NCBI GenBank assembly: GCA_023434365.1
Contig: JAEYSV010000064.1
Coordinates: 1 to 64,000, forward strand
DNA: 64,000 bases
Origin: Bacillota bacterium
Lineage (GTDB): Bacteria > Bacillota > Clostridia > Lachnospirales > Lachnospiraceae
Reading direction: 5' to 3'
Shown here: positions 56,730 to 64,000 of the stretch, in pieces
Position numbering within the stretch: the stretch's first letter is position 1
Layout of the letters: every line of letters begins with the position of its first letter
Notes under the pieces: model-generated
Databases searched by the model: none
What the model was told of the DNA's origin: nothing
The model's input: the letters and a program-made list of their open reading frames with translations, nothing else
Position numbers and translations under genes: made by a program

Positions 56730-57569
56730 ATGAACAATGATACAAAAACTATCAACGCAATCGAAGAGTATTGCCTAAATAAACCGGGAGCCTATGAATC
56801 AAGACCATTTGGCCAATATCCAATCTGTTATCGGATAATGGGCAAGATTTTTGCACAGTTTAATTCGCAAGAAAACTTTTATAAGCTTACATTAAAATGT
56901 GAGCCTACAAAAGCGTATTTTTATCGACATCTTTATCCGGATGTTGTAGTACGTGGATATCATTGCCCGCCAGTTCAACAGCCATACTGGAATACGATTG
57001 ATTTGGATGCTTTTACTGATTTGACGATGTTGTACCTGATGATAGATGAAGCATACGATGCAGTAATAGAACAATTCAGTAAAAAAGCAAAAAAGCAGCT
57101 ATTAGCGTTGTCTGACTTGGAATTTAAGAATACTAATGGGGATGACCCTGATTTTGCGATGCTGTGCGATAAACTTGATGGAGCTCTTGATGAACTTGTG
57201 GGGAAGAAATTTCAAAGAAGCCAGTATGAGAAGTATAATCAAAGAGATAGTATCCATGATGTAATCGTAGTTTATCAGAATGGAGTGCCTGTAGCTTGTG
57301 GCGCATATAAAATGTATGATGAAAGTCATGCGGAGTTAAAGCGCATTTATACCGAACCGTCCTGTCGCAATATGGGATTAGGGGCAGAACTGATTAGACG
57401 ATTAGAGGCCAGGGCAAAGATTAATGGGTTTAAGTGGTGTATTTTAGAAACGGGAACGCCACTAGAAGCCGCCTGTTATCTTTATAAAAAGGCAGGATAC
57501 AAAGTTATGCCAAATTATGGACCATATGTTGATATGCCGAATTCCATTTGCATGACACGTAAAATTTGA
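56730..57569 (+). CDS. YjbR/MmcQ and GNAT fusion protein
   Basis: 279 residues. The first half (1-120) is a YjbR/MmcQ CyaY-like DNA-binding fold (NKPGAYESRPFGQYPICYRI, FYKLTLKCEP). The second half (about 165-279) is a GNAT acetyltransferase with CRNMGLGAELIRRLEARAK and ETGTPLEAACYLYKKAGY. The fusion may couple nucleic-acid binding to acetylation; no known example of its function comes to mind. AAATGGGG precedes ATG 56730. Confidence 0.8.
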   Translation: MNNDTKTINAIEEYCLNKPGAYESRPFGQYPICYRIMGKIFAQFNSQENFYKLTLKCEPTKAYFYRHLYPDVVVRGYHCPPVQQPYWNTIDLDAFTDLTMLYLMIDEAYDAVIEQFSKKAKKQLLALSDLEFKNTNGDDPDFAMLCDKLDGALDELVGKKFQRSQYEKYNQRDSIHDVIVVYQNGVPVACGAYKMYDESHAELKRIYTEPSCRNMGLGAELIRRLEARAKINGFKWCILETGTPLEAACYLYKKAGYKVMPNYGPYVDMPNSICMTRKI

Positions 57570-57649
57570 ACATCCTTAGCAATATGATATTATGGAGTAT
57601 TGATTACTCCACGAATCAATGAAATTAGAACTTAGCCTAATAGAACAGG

Positions 57650-57679
57650 GTAATGTTTCCAAAGTGTTAAACATATATT
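57650..57679 (+). promoter_or_regulatory. Conserved upstream box of LysM gene 1
   Basis: GTAATGT, 15 bases, CATATATT. The same pair at the same spacing lies at 60438-60467 before gene 3, and CATCATG-15-CATATATT at 59038-59067 before gene 2. The -10 CATATATT resembles mother-cell sporulation sigma E/K promoters. Confidence 0.5.
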
Positions 57680-57706
57680 AGTAAAAATTATATTAAAGGT
57701 ATAATT

Positions 57707-59008
57707 ATGATTATTTATGTAGTGCAGGATGGTGATACCATAGCATCAATAGCCAACGAATTCGGAGTATCAGAAAGTAGGTTACTACGTCAAAACTGCT
57801 TACCAAACGCCAACAATTTGGTTACAGGGCAAACCATCTTAATTACCGATCCGCAAGAAACATATATTGTAAAAGAAGGAGATAATTTATCGGAAATTGC
57901 TAAGAGTTATGGGATACCAATCATGCAATTATATCGCAATAATCCATACCTTTGGGACAGGGAGTATATCTATCCTGGTGAAGAGCTTATAATAAGTTAT
58001 AATACAAAAGGAACAATTACTACAAGTGGCTATGCGTTTCCATATATTGATAGCAAAATCTTAAGAAAATCTCTACCTTACTTAACCTATCTTTCTATAT
58101 TGAATTATAGAACGATGAAAGGTGGAGAGATTCAGTCATATTATGACGATTCGGAAATCATTAAGACTGCCAAGGAATTTGGTGTGCTGCCATTAATGCT
58201 TGTCTCTGGTGTTTCATTTCGGGGGGAGAGGGAACCTGAAATGATTTACGAATTACTCTTAAACCCAGATTATCAGGAGAATCATGCCAAGAATATGTTA
58301 AGAATTCTGAAAGAAAAAGAGTATTATGGGGTAAATGTTACGATTACATATTTGAACAAAACGAACCAGGATCTTTATATCAATTGGCTGAATCGGATTA
58401 CTTCTTATCTTAGCAAAGAAGGATATCCTGTGTTTGTTACGATAGATCCTAATTTAATCACTGATGGCAATGAGTTACTATTTGAAGAAATCAATTATGC
58501 CTATTACAATAAAGTAATTGAAGAAATCTATGTAATGAGATTTTACTGGGGAACTAACTATGGGCCTCCAATGCCCGTCAGTTCAATTCATAATATATCT
58601 TTATACATTAATTATATGAAACAGACAGTAGATCCGCAAAAAATTAATGTTGGATTTCCGTTGTTGGGATATGTATGGGAACTTCCTTATATGCGAGGAT
58701 TATCAAAAGGAAATGCAATCTCATTAGATTCAGCCATTGAGTTAGCACTTTTGATGGGAGCAACAATACTTTTTGATGATGTTTCAAAAACACCATATTA
58801 TGAATATAGTGTTGATGTTGATAAGGGCCATAATCATATCGTCTGGTTTGTAGATGCGAGAACAGTAAATGCAATTATGGACTTGGTTTTGGAGAATGAG
58901 CTTGGTGGAACAGGATTGTGGAATATTATGAACTTTTGTCCTCAGCTTTGGCAAATTATGATTTCAAACTTTACAATTGAAAAATTATTACCTGAAACAG
59001 ATTCATAG
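57707..59008 (+). CDS. LysM-LysM-GH18-like protein, paralog 1
   Basis: 433 residues. Two LysM domains (2-46 IIYVVQDGDTIASIANEFGV part, and 50-95 YIVKEGDNLSEIAKSYGIP) bind peptidoglycan glycan chains. The rest is a GH18-like barrel (about 105-430) as in SleL/YaaH cortex-lytic enzymes. At the catalytic strand, where GH18 enzymes have DGxxxDxE, it reads YYGVNVTITYL: both Asp and the Glu are replaced. It is therefore predicted to be inactive, a spore-wall lectin or scaffold. No signal peptide, as in mother-cell-made spore proteins. TTAAAGGT precedes ATG 57707. Confidence 0.85.
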   Translation: MIIYVVQDGDTIASIANEFGVSESRLLRQNCLPNANNLVTGQTILITDPQETYIVKEGDNLSEIAKSYGIPIMQLYRNNPYLWDREYIYPGEELIISYNTKGTITTSGYAFPYIDSKILRKSLPYLTYLSILNYRTMKGGEIQSYYDDSEIIKTAKEFGVLPLMLVSGVSFRGEREPEMIYELLLNPDYQENHAKNMLRILKEKEYYGVNVTITYLNKTNQDLYINWLNRITSYLSKEGYPVFVTIDPNLITDGNELLFEEINYAYYNKVIEEIYVMRFYWGTNYGPPMPVSSIHNISLYINYMKQTVDPQKINVGFPLLGYVWELPYMRGLSKGNAISLDSAIELALLMGATILFDDVSKTPYYEYSVDVDKGHNHIVWFVDARTVNAIMDLVLENELGGTGLWNIMNFCPQLWQIMISNFTIEKLLPETDS

Positions 59009-59037
59009 ATATTCACGGCAACGAAATGGTGCCATTT

Positions 59038-59067
59038 CATCATGTTTTCAAAGTTTTTACATATATT
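59038..59067 (+). promoter_or_regulatory. Conserved upstream box of LysM gene 2
   Basis: CATCATG, 15 bases, CATATATT. The -10-like part is identical to those before genes 1 and 3; the -35-like part is weaker. Confidence 0.35.
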
Positions 59068-59095
59068 TATAGAAAATCAAGATAAAGGTATCGTT

Positions 59096-60397
59096 ATGAT
59101 TATATATGTAGTGCAAGTTGGTGATACCATCACCTCAATAGCCAATAGATTTGGAATATCAGAAGCAAGGTTAGTTCGTGAAAATGGTTTACCGAATCCC
59201 AATCATTTGGTCATAGGCCAAGCTATCGTCATTACCAATCCCCAGGAAATATATATCGTAAAAGAAGAAGATAATTTATCCGATATTGCGAAAAATTATG
59301 GGATACCCATCATTCAAATATACCGCTATAATCCATACCTATGGGACAGGGACCAGCTATATCCTGGTGAAGAACTTGTAATAAGTTATGATACACAGAC
59401 TACAATTACGACCAATGCGTATGCCTTTCCGTATATTGACAATAACATTTTAAAAAAGTCGCTACCGAACTTAACCTATCTTTCTATCTTAAACTATAAA
59501 GCCTTAAGAGGGGGTCAAATAGAACCTTTCTATGACGATACGGATATTATAAAGACTGCCAAGGAATTTGGAGTGTTACCATTAATGCTTGTTACAAGTG
59601 TTTCATTTCGTGGTGAACGCAACCCTGAGGAGGTTTATGAATTACTGTTAAACCCGGATTATCAGGAGATGCTTATACAGAGCATGATTAAGATATTAAA
59701 AGAAAAAGGGTATTATGGGATAAATATTACGATCACATTTTTAAATAAAAGTACCCAACAACTTTATATAGATATGCTGAACCGAATTGCTTCTTATCTT
59801 AGTAAAGAAGGGTTTAAGCTTTTTGCTACTATAGATCCTGAGACAACCACGGATTTAAATGAGCTACTACTTGAAGAAGAAAATGCTACACTGTACAATA
59901 GATTAGTTGATGACACGTACATAATGAGATTCTACTGGGGGACGCAATTTGGACCTCCAAGACCCGTTGGTTCAGTTAGTAATATTTCATTTTACGTAAA
60001 TTATTTTAAGGAGATGATAGAGCCTAAAAATATTAGTGTAGGATTTCCGTTATTGGGGTATGACTGGGAACTTCCCTATATTCAAGGATACTCTAAAGCA
60101 AATGCAATCACTTTGGACGCAGCAATCGAATTGGCTCTAATTACAAAAACATCAATTCTTTTTGATGAAGTTTCCAAAACACCATTTTACGAATTTAGTG
60201 TAGAAGTAAGTGGCAGAAAAGATGAGCATATTGTGTGGTTTGTTGATGCCAGAACGATTGATGAAATAATAAAATTGGTTCTTGATGATCGATTAGGCGG
60301 AACAGGTTTGTGGAATATAATGAACTTTGATCCACAACTTTGGCTAATTATAAACTCTAATTTTATGATTAAAAAATTACCTCCAGAGATGAATTAG
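59096..60397 (+). CDS. LysM-LysM-GH18-like protein, paralog 2
   Basis: 433 residues from ATG 59096, the same length as its two neighbours; the longer frame from 59042 lacks a ribosome site and conservation. Domain order as paralog 1. The catalytic strand reads YYGINITITFL, again without DxxDxE. It is the most diverged of the three (for example DQLYPGEEL and RPVGSVSNIS), so the triplication is not recent. AAAGGTATC precedes the start as in the others. Confidence 0.85.
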   Translation: MIIYVVQVGDTITSIANRFGISEARLVRENGLPNPNHLVIGQAIVITNPQEIYIVKEEDNLSDIAKNYGIPIIQIYRYNPYLWDRDQLYPGEELVISYDTQTTITTNAYAFPYIDNNILKKSLPNLTYLSILNYKALRGGQIEPFYDDTDIIKTAKEFGVLPLMLVTSVSFRGERNPEEVYELLLNPDYQEMLIQSMIKILKEKGYYGINITITFLNKSTQQLYIDMLNRIASYLSKEGFKLFATIDPETTTDLNELLLEEENATLYNRLVDDTYIMRFYWGTQFGPPRPVGSVSNISFYVNYFKEMIEPKNISVGFPLLGYDWELPYIQGYSKANAITLDAAIELALITKTSILFDEVSKTPFYEFSVEVSGRKDEHIVWFVDARTIDEIIKLVLDDRLGGTGLWNIMNFDPQLWLIINSNFMIKKLPPEMN

Positions 60398-60437
60398 TGG
60401 ATGCAGCGTCAGTCAAAGGTGTACCAGGCACTAATCT

Positions 60438-60467
60438 GTAATGATTCTATAGTACTTAACATATATT
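60438..60467 (+). promoter_or_regulatory. Conserved upstream box of LysM gene 3
   Basis: GTAATGA, 15 bases, CATATATT, followed by TGGTAAAAA as before gene 1 (TAGTAAAAA). Confidence 0.5.
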
Positions 60468-60494
60468 GGTAAAAAATAAGATAAAGGTATAGTT

Positions 60495-61796
60495 ATGATT
60501 ATTTATGTAGTGCAGGATGGTGATACCATCGCATCAATTGCCGATAGATTTGGAATATCAGAAGCAAGGTTACTTCGTGAGAATGGCTTACCCAATCCGA
60601 ATAAGTTGGTCACAGGGCAAACCATAGTAATTACTAATCCGCAAGAGATATATATTGTAAAAGAAGGAGATAATTTATCAGAAATTGCTAGTAGATATGG
60701 CATACCACTCATGCAATTATATCGAAATAATCCATATCTTTGGGAGAGAGAGTATATTTATCCTGGAGAAGAGATTGTAATCAGCTATGATACAATTGAT
60801 ACAATTATAACCAATGCTTATGCCTTTCCTTACATTGATAGTAAAATTTTAACCAAAGCATTGCCTTACTTGACCTATCTCTCTATCTTAAATTATAAAA
60901 CCTTAAGAAGAGGCGAGATTGAGTCGTTCTATGATGACACAGATATTATTAAGATCGCAAAGGAATTTGGAGTGTTACCAATAATGCTTGTAACATCTGT
61001 TTCTGTACGGGGAGAGCGAGATCCAGAAATGGTTTATGAAATACTATTAAACCCAGAGTATCAGGTTAGGCATGCACAGAGTATGCTTAATGTGATGAAA
61101 GAAAAAGGATATTATGGGGTAAATATAACGATTACATTTTTAAATAATACTAACCAAGAACTGTATCTGAATTATCTTGAACGGGTTGCCTCTATCCTTA
61201 ATAAAGAAGGGTATCCGGTTTTTATAACAATAGATCCCAATTTTATAACAGACGGAAATGAGTTGCTTTTTGAAGAAGTTAATTATACACAGTATAATAG
61301 AATCACCAAGGAAACATACATTATGAGTTTTTACTGGGGGACTCAGTATGGACCACCTATGCCTGTTGGTTCCGTTGAAAATATATCACTATATGTAGAT
61401 TATCTGAAACAAATGATGGAATCTGATAAAATCAATGTGGGTTTCCCTGTCTTGGGATATGAGTGGGCACTTCCCTATATTGAAGGGTTTTCAAAAGGAA
61501 ATGCAATTTCGCTAGATGGAGCCATTGAATTGGCACTTTTGATGAAAGCAACCATTATGTTTGATGATGTTTCAAAAACGCCATATTTTGAATATAGTAT
61601 TAATGCACAGAATAAGCAAAGTCAATACATCGTCTGGTTTGTGGATGCAAGAACATTAGCCGCAATCATTGAGTTAGTTATAAATAATAAGCTTGGAGGA
61701 ATGGGATTATGGAATATTATGAACTTTTATCCACAGCTATGGCTTATGGTTAATTCTACCTTTGAAATTGAAAAAATATCGCCTGAATTGAGCTGA
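60495..61796 (+). CDS. LysM-LysM-GH18-like protein, paralog 3
   Basis: 433 residues. LysM 1 at 2-46, LysM 2 at 50-95, GH18-like barrel at about 105-430. The catalytic strand reads YYGVNITITFL, so the acid residues are missing here too. Closest to paralog 1 in the region GNAISLDxAIELALLM and FDDVSKTPY. The gene's stop codon lies within the left arm of the terminator hairpin. Function as for paralog 1, inferred. Confidence 0.85.
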   Translation: MIIYVVQDGDTIASIADRFGISEARLLRENGLPNPNKLVTGQTIVITNPQEIYIVKEGDNLSEIASRYGIPLMQLYRNNPYLWEREYIYPGEEIVISYDTIDTIITNAYAFPYIDSKILTKALPYLTYLSILNYKTLRRGEIESFYDDTDIIKIAKEFGVLPIMLVTSVSVRGERDPEMVYEILLNPEYQVRHAQSMLNVMKEKGYYGVNITITFLNNTNQELYLNYLERVASILNKEGYPVFITIDPNFITDGNELLFEEVNYTQYNRITKETYIMSFYWGTQYGPPMPVGSVENISLYVDYLKQMMESDKINVGFPVLGYEWALPYIEGFSKGNAISLDGAIELALLMKATIMFDDVSKTPYFEYSINAQNKQSQYIVWFVDARTLAAIIELVINNKLGGMGLWNIMNFYPQLWLMVNSTFEIEKISPELS

Positions 61797-61840
61797 TATA
61801 GGAAAGGCCTTGTGATTAGACAAGGCCTTTCCTATATCAG
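61793..61840. terminator. Perfect bidirectional terminator of the LysM cluster and TetR gene
   Basis: 20-bp perfect arms (61793-61812, 61821-61840) around TGATTAGA, then TTTTTAG. The outer part repeats the TGATATAGGAAA palindrome arm found at 6341. Confidence 0.9.
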
Positions 61841-61843
61841 TTT

Positions 61844-62416
61844 TTAGTCGTCATTAAGATGAGTTGCCTTAAAAGGAATGGCCATCAGAAGTAGATTGCT
61901 GATATACTCTGGTGACTCCTTTGTACCATCTTGAATCCATAGCTTAAATACACTAATCATCCCGGTAGTTACAAAAGCTTCAAGATATTTCCTTACGGTT
62001 GCGTCCATCGGCCGGTTATATTGAGAAGATACCAATTGAGACAACTCCATGATGTCTTTCTGAAATACATAGTTACTGTTTTCTCCGAGTAAAACATCAA
62101 ATAATACGGCATTTTTTTTGGCATACTCCAAAATAGTCGTAAACTGAAGCGTTGGAAATTGGGGATTCTGTTCCTCATGGATCTGATCATCTAGATACTG
62201 CATAACATTAGACAGTACTTCCTTCTCTATCTGATGGAGCAGATCATAGGGGTCAGCGTAGTGGGAATAAAATGTACTTCGATTAATATCTGCTTTTTCA
62301 CACAGCTCTTTTACGCTAATGTTAGAGATATGCTTCTCTTGTAATAATTCTATCAATGCTTCTTTTAATAGGTTTTTCGTATATTTTACCCTGCGGTCAA
62401 TTTTTTCTTGTTTCAT
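61844..62416 (-). CDS. TetR-family regulator of the MMPL exporter
   Basis: 190 residues from ATG 62416 (MKQEKIDRRVKYTKNLL); an adjacent ATG at 62419 is too close to GGAGG. HTH: NISVKELCEKADINRSTFYSHY (part: LCEKADINRSTFYSHY). The C-terminal domain is of the TetR_C_7 (DhaS-like) kind. Divergent from the MMPL transporter with dyads in the 255-base region between, so it most likely represses that gene. Confidence 0.87.
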   Translation of the reverse strand: MKQEKIDRRVKYTKNLLKEALIELLQEKHISNISVKELCEKADINRSTFYSHYADPYDLLHQIEKEVLSNVMQYLDDQIHEEQNPQFPTLQFTTILEYAKKNAVLFDVLLGENSNYVFQKDIMELSQLVSSQYNRPMDATVRKYLEAFVTTGMISVFKLWIQDGTKESPEYISNLLLMAIPFKATHLNDD

Positions 62417-62543
62417 CATTTCCTCCAATCATAGCGAATATTCGTAATCCGTTTTGCTACATGTTCATAAACTACTAATAAACTTAATTTCCATTTAGAG
62501 TAGAAGATATGCTTGCCTAATAGGTTAATTTTTTATAAACTCC

Positions 62544-62617
62544 CAACATTAGTAGGAAAAGTGTTGCCCATCAAACAAAAATCTCAATTTTGATGGTTGT
62601 AATCCAACATTGTGTTG
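62544..62617. promoter_or_regulatory. Dyads between TetR and MMPL genes
   Basis: CAACA-TTG-TGTTG (62605-62617) is a perfect dyad; CAACA...TGTTG recurs at 62544-62566 with a 13-base gap, and CCATCAAA/TTTGATGG lies at 62568-62596. The repeated CAACA/TGTTG half-sites are the best candidates for the TetR operator. Confidence 0.5.
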
Positions 62618-62671
62618 ATTATAATACATTTGATTTAATTTTACAACTATGTGTTGTCATAAGGAGGAACA

Positions 62672-64000
62672 ATGGGAAAGATAGCATCTTTGATTGTTAA
62701 GTATCAAAAATCAATCATTATCAGTTTCGGAATATTGATTATAATCAGTATTTTCTTACAGGGGTTAGTTTCAGTTAATTATGATATGGTAGATTACCTT
62801 CCACCACATGCCCAGTCAACGAAGGCAATTGAGATTATGGAGGAAGAATTCACACAGACAATGCCCAATGCCAATGTCATGATAAGAAATGTTTCCCTCA
62901 CAGAAGCACTCTCCTATAAGAAACAGCTGTCAGAGATTAAAGGAGTTAGCGCTGTACTATGGCTTGATGATGTGATTGATGTGAAAGTACCTTTGGAAAT
63001 GGCTGATTCCAGTCAGGTAGAGGGGTTTTACAAAGAACATAATGCGCTTTATACGGTAACGATAGAAAAGGGAATGGAAGAAGACACCTGCCAAGAGATT
63101 CTTGACTTAATCGGGGAAGAGAACGCCCTAGCTGGTGATGCACCAGACCTAGTTGCAGCGCAAAATGCTGCCGGATCAGAGGTAACGAATGCCATGCTGA
63201 TTCTGGTACCAATTATAATACTTATCCTGATATTATCGACCTCCTCATGGATGGAACCGGTGTTTTTTATGGTCGCTATTGGGATATCAATTATCATTAA
63301 CATGGGAACCAATGTTTTTGTGGGAGAGATATCATTTGTCACCAGTTCCGTTACGCCAATCCTACAATTAGCCTGCTCGCTAGACTATGCCATATTCTTA
63401 CTGCACAGTTTTGCTAAAAACCGTAACAAATACTCAGATGTATCCATTGCGATGCAGCATTCCATAAGGGAGTCGATGACAACTGTTGCTGCCAGTGCAG
63501 CTACTACCGTGTTCGGATTTTTAGCACTTGTATTTATGGATTTTGGGATTGGAGCAGACCTTGGTATCAATTTGGCCAAAGGAATTGTATTCAGCTTCTT
63601 GTCCGTCATGATTTTTTTACCTGCTTTGGCACTTCGCTTATATAAAATGATTGATAAAACAAAACATAAGGAATTTTTACCAGAATTTAAGATGCTGTAT
63701 AAAGTATTATCAAAGGTCTTTATTCCGGTTGCAATTGTGATGTTTCTCTTTATCGTTCCTAGTTTTTTAGGTCAGGGAAAGGTGGAGTTTTTGTATGGAA
63801 CCAGTTCTAACACCTCCTCATCCCGAAGTGGGTTAGATCGAATCGCCATAGCTGAGGAATTTGATCAATCGACGATTGTGGCACTTATTGTACCAAAAGG
63901 AGAACCAGCAAAGGAGCAGGAGCTATGCGAAGCCTTAGCAGATCTAAAGCACATTACAAGTGTGACTTCTTATGTGTCTACGGTCGGAACTGTCATTCCA
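62672..64000 (+). CDS. MMPL/RND-family exporter (cut by window end)
   Basis: 443 codons are visible with no stop. N-terminal membrane segment (about 15-35), a porter-like outer domain to about 165, then a block of five or six segments (NAMLILVPIIILILILSTSS part, LACSLDYAIFLLHSF with the conserved SLDYxxF motif, FGFLALVFMDFGIGADLG) and the start of the second half. This is the layout of MMPL proteins that export lipids, siderophores or drugs using proton flow. AAGGAGG precedes ATG 62672. Expression probably controlled by the divergent TetR. Confidence 0.9.
   Translation, partial: MGKIASLIVKYQKSIIISFGILIIISIFLQGLVSVNYDMVDYLPPHAQSTKAIEIMEEEFTQTMPNANVMIRNVSLTEALSYKKQLSEIKGVSAVLWLDDVIDVKVPLEMADSSQVEGFYKEHNALYTVTIEKGMEEDTCQEILDLIGEENALAGDAPDLVAAQNAAGSEVTNAMLILVPIIILILILSTSSWMEPVFFMVAIGISIIINMGTNVFVGEISFVTSSVTPILQLACSLDYAIFLLHSFAKNRNKYSDVSIAMQHSIRESMTTVAASAATTVFGFLALVFMDFGIGADLGINLAKGIVFSFLSVMIFLPALALRLYKMIDKTKHKEFLPEFKMLYKVLSKVFIPVAIVMFLFIVPSFLGQGKVEFLYGTSSNTSSSRSGLDRIAIAEEFDQSTIVALIVPKGEPAKEQELCEALADLKHITSVTSYVSTVGTVIP

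Overview
The window looks like chromosomal DNA of a low-G+C, spore-forming Firmicute, most likely a Lachnospiraceae member close to Lachnoclostridium (Clostridium) phytofermentans. This is inferred from the AT-rich sequence, strong AGGAGG ribosome sites with frequent GTG/TTG starts, ECF sigma/anti-sigma pairs, LysM-GH18 spore-type proteins without signal peptides, and lipoproteins with a CDKPNCxHN signature. I could not run a database search, so the species is a guess. No phage, insertion sequence, rRNA or CRISPR array was seen. The window opens just after an upstream gene and closes inside an MMPL transporter.

Layout. 0-5 kb: a probably frameshifted gene, a DUF1643 protein with a pentapeptide repeat, a MacB/FtsX-type ABC exporter operon and tRNA-Arg(CCG). 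5-11 kb: a secreted protein, a structured interspersed repeat, rluF, ligA, a metA that carries the acetyl-CoA-type residue, and a GNAT. 11-13 kb: a candidate toxin-antitoxin pair whose second protein joins an MqsA-like N-terminus and HTH to a Panacea domain. 13-20 kb: membrane proteins, a TetR-CPBP protease pair with twin operators, an ECF sigma/anti-sigma pair, ywbE, and a modular M23 cell-wall hydrolase followed by a second copy of the structured repeat. 20-25 kb: a three-gene cassette (TerB-N/TerB-C protein, BrxD-like ATPase, Lhr/BrxHI-like helicase), a candidate defence or DNA-processing system. 25-30 kb: SH3 protein, MerR-GyrI regulator, GNAT, second ECF pair, Fic AMP-transferase. 30-35 kb: arsenic operon arsR-arsA-acr3-arsD-arsC followed by an ArsN-like acetyltransferase.

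38-40.4 kb holds the locus I find most interesting: a 59-residue Cys-rich peptide (three CxxxC units at a strict 17-residue period, ACGx repeats), a radical SAM/SPASM enzyme and a nitroreductase in one operon, divergent from an HxlR regulator. It looks like a ribosomally made, post-translationally modified peptide (RiPP) pathway of the 'ACGX' kind. 40-47 kb is redox and small-molecule-response genes (MerR, flavin reductase, aldo-keto reductase, SDR, AraC-GyrI, ASCH, cupin, 2'-5' RNA ligase-like). 47-57 kb has a DUF429-kinase fusion, two near-identical lipoproteins, a lipoprotein/duplicated-permease/ATPase ABC set and a YjbR-GNAT fusion. 57.7-61.8 kb is a tandem triplication of 433-residue LysM-LysM-GH18 proteins in which the GH18 catalytic acid motif is lost in all three copies. 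A TetR regulator and a divergent MMPL exporter close the window.
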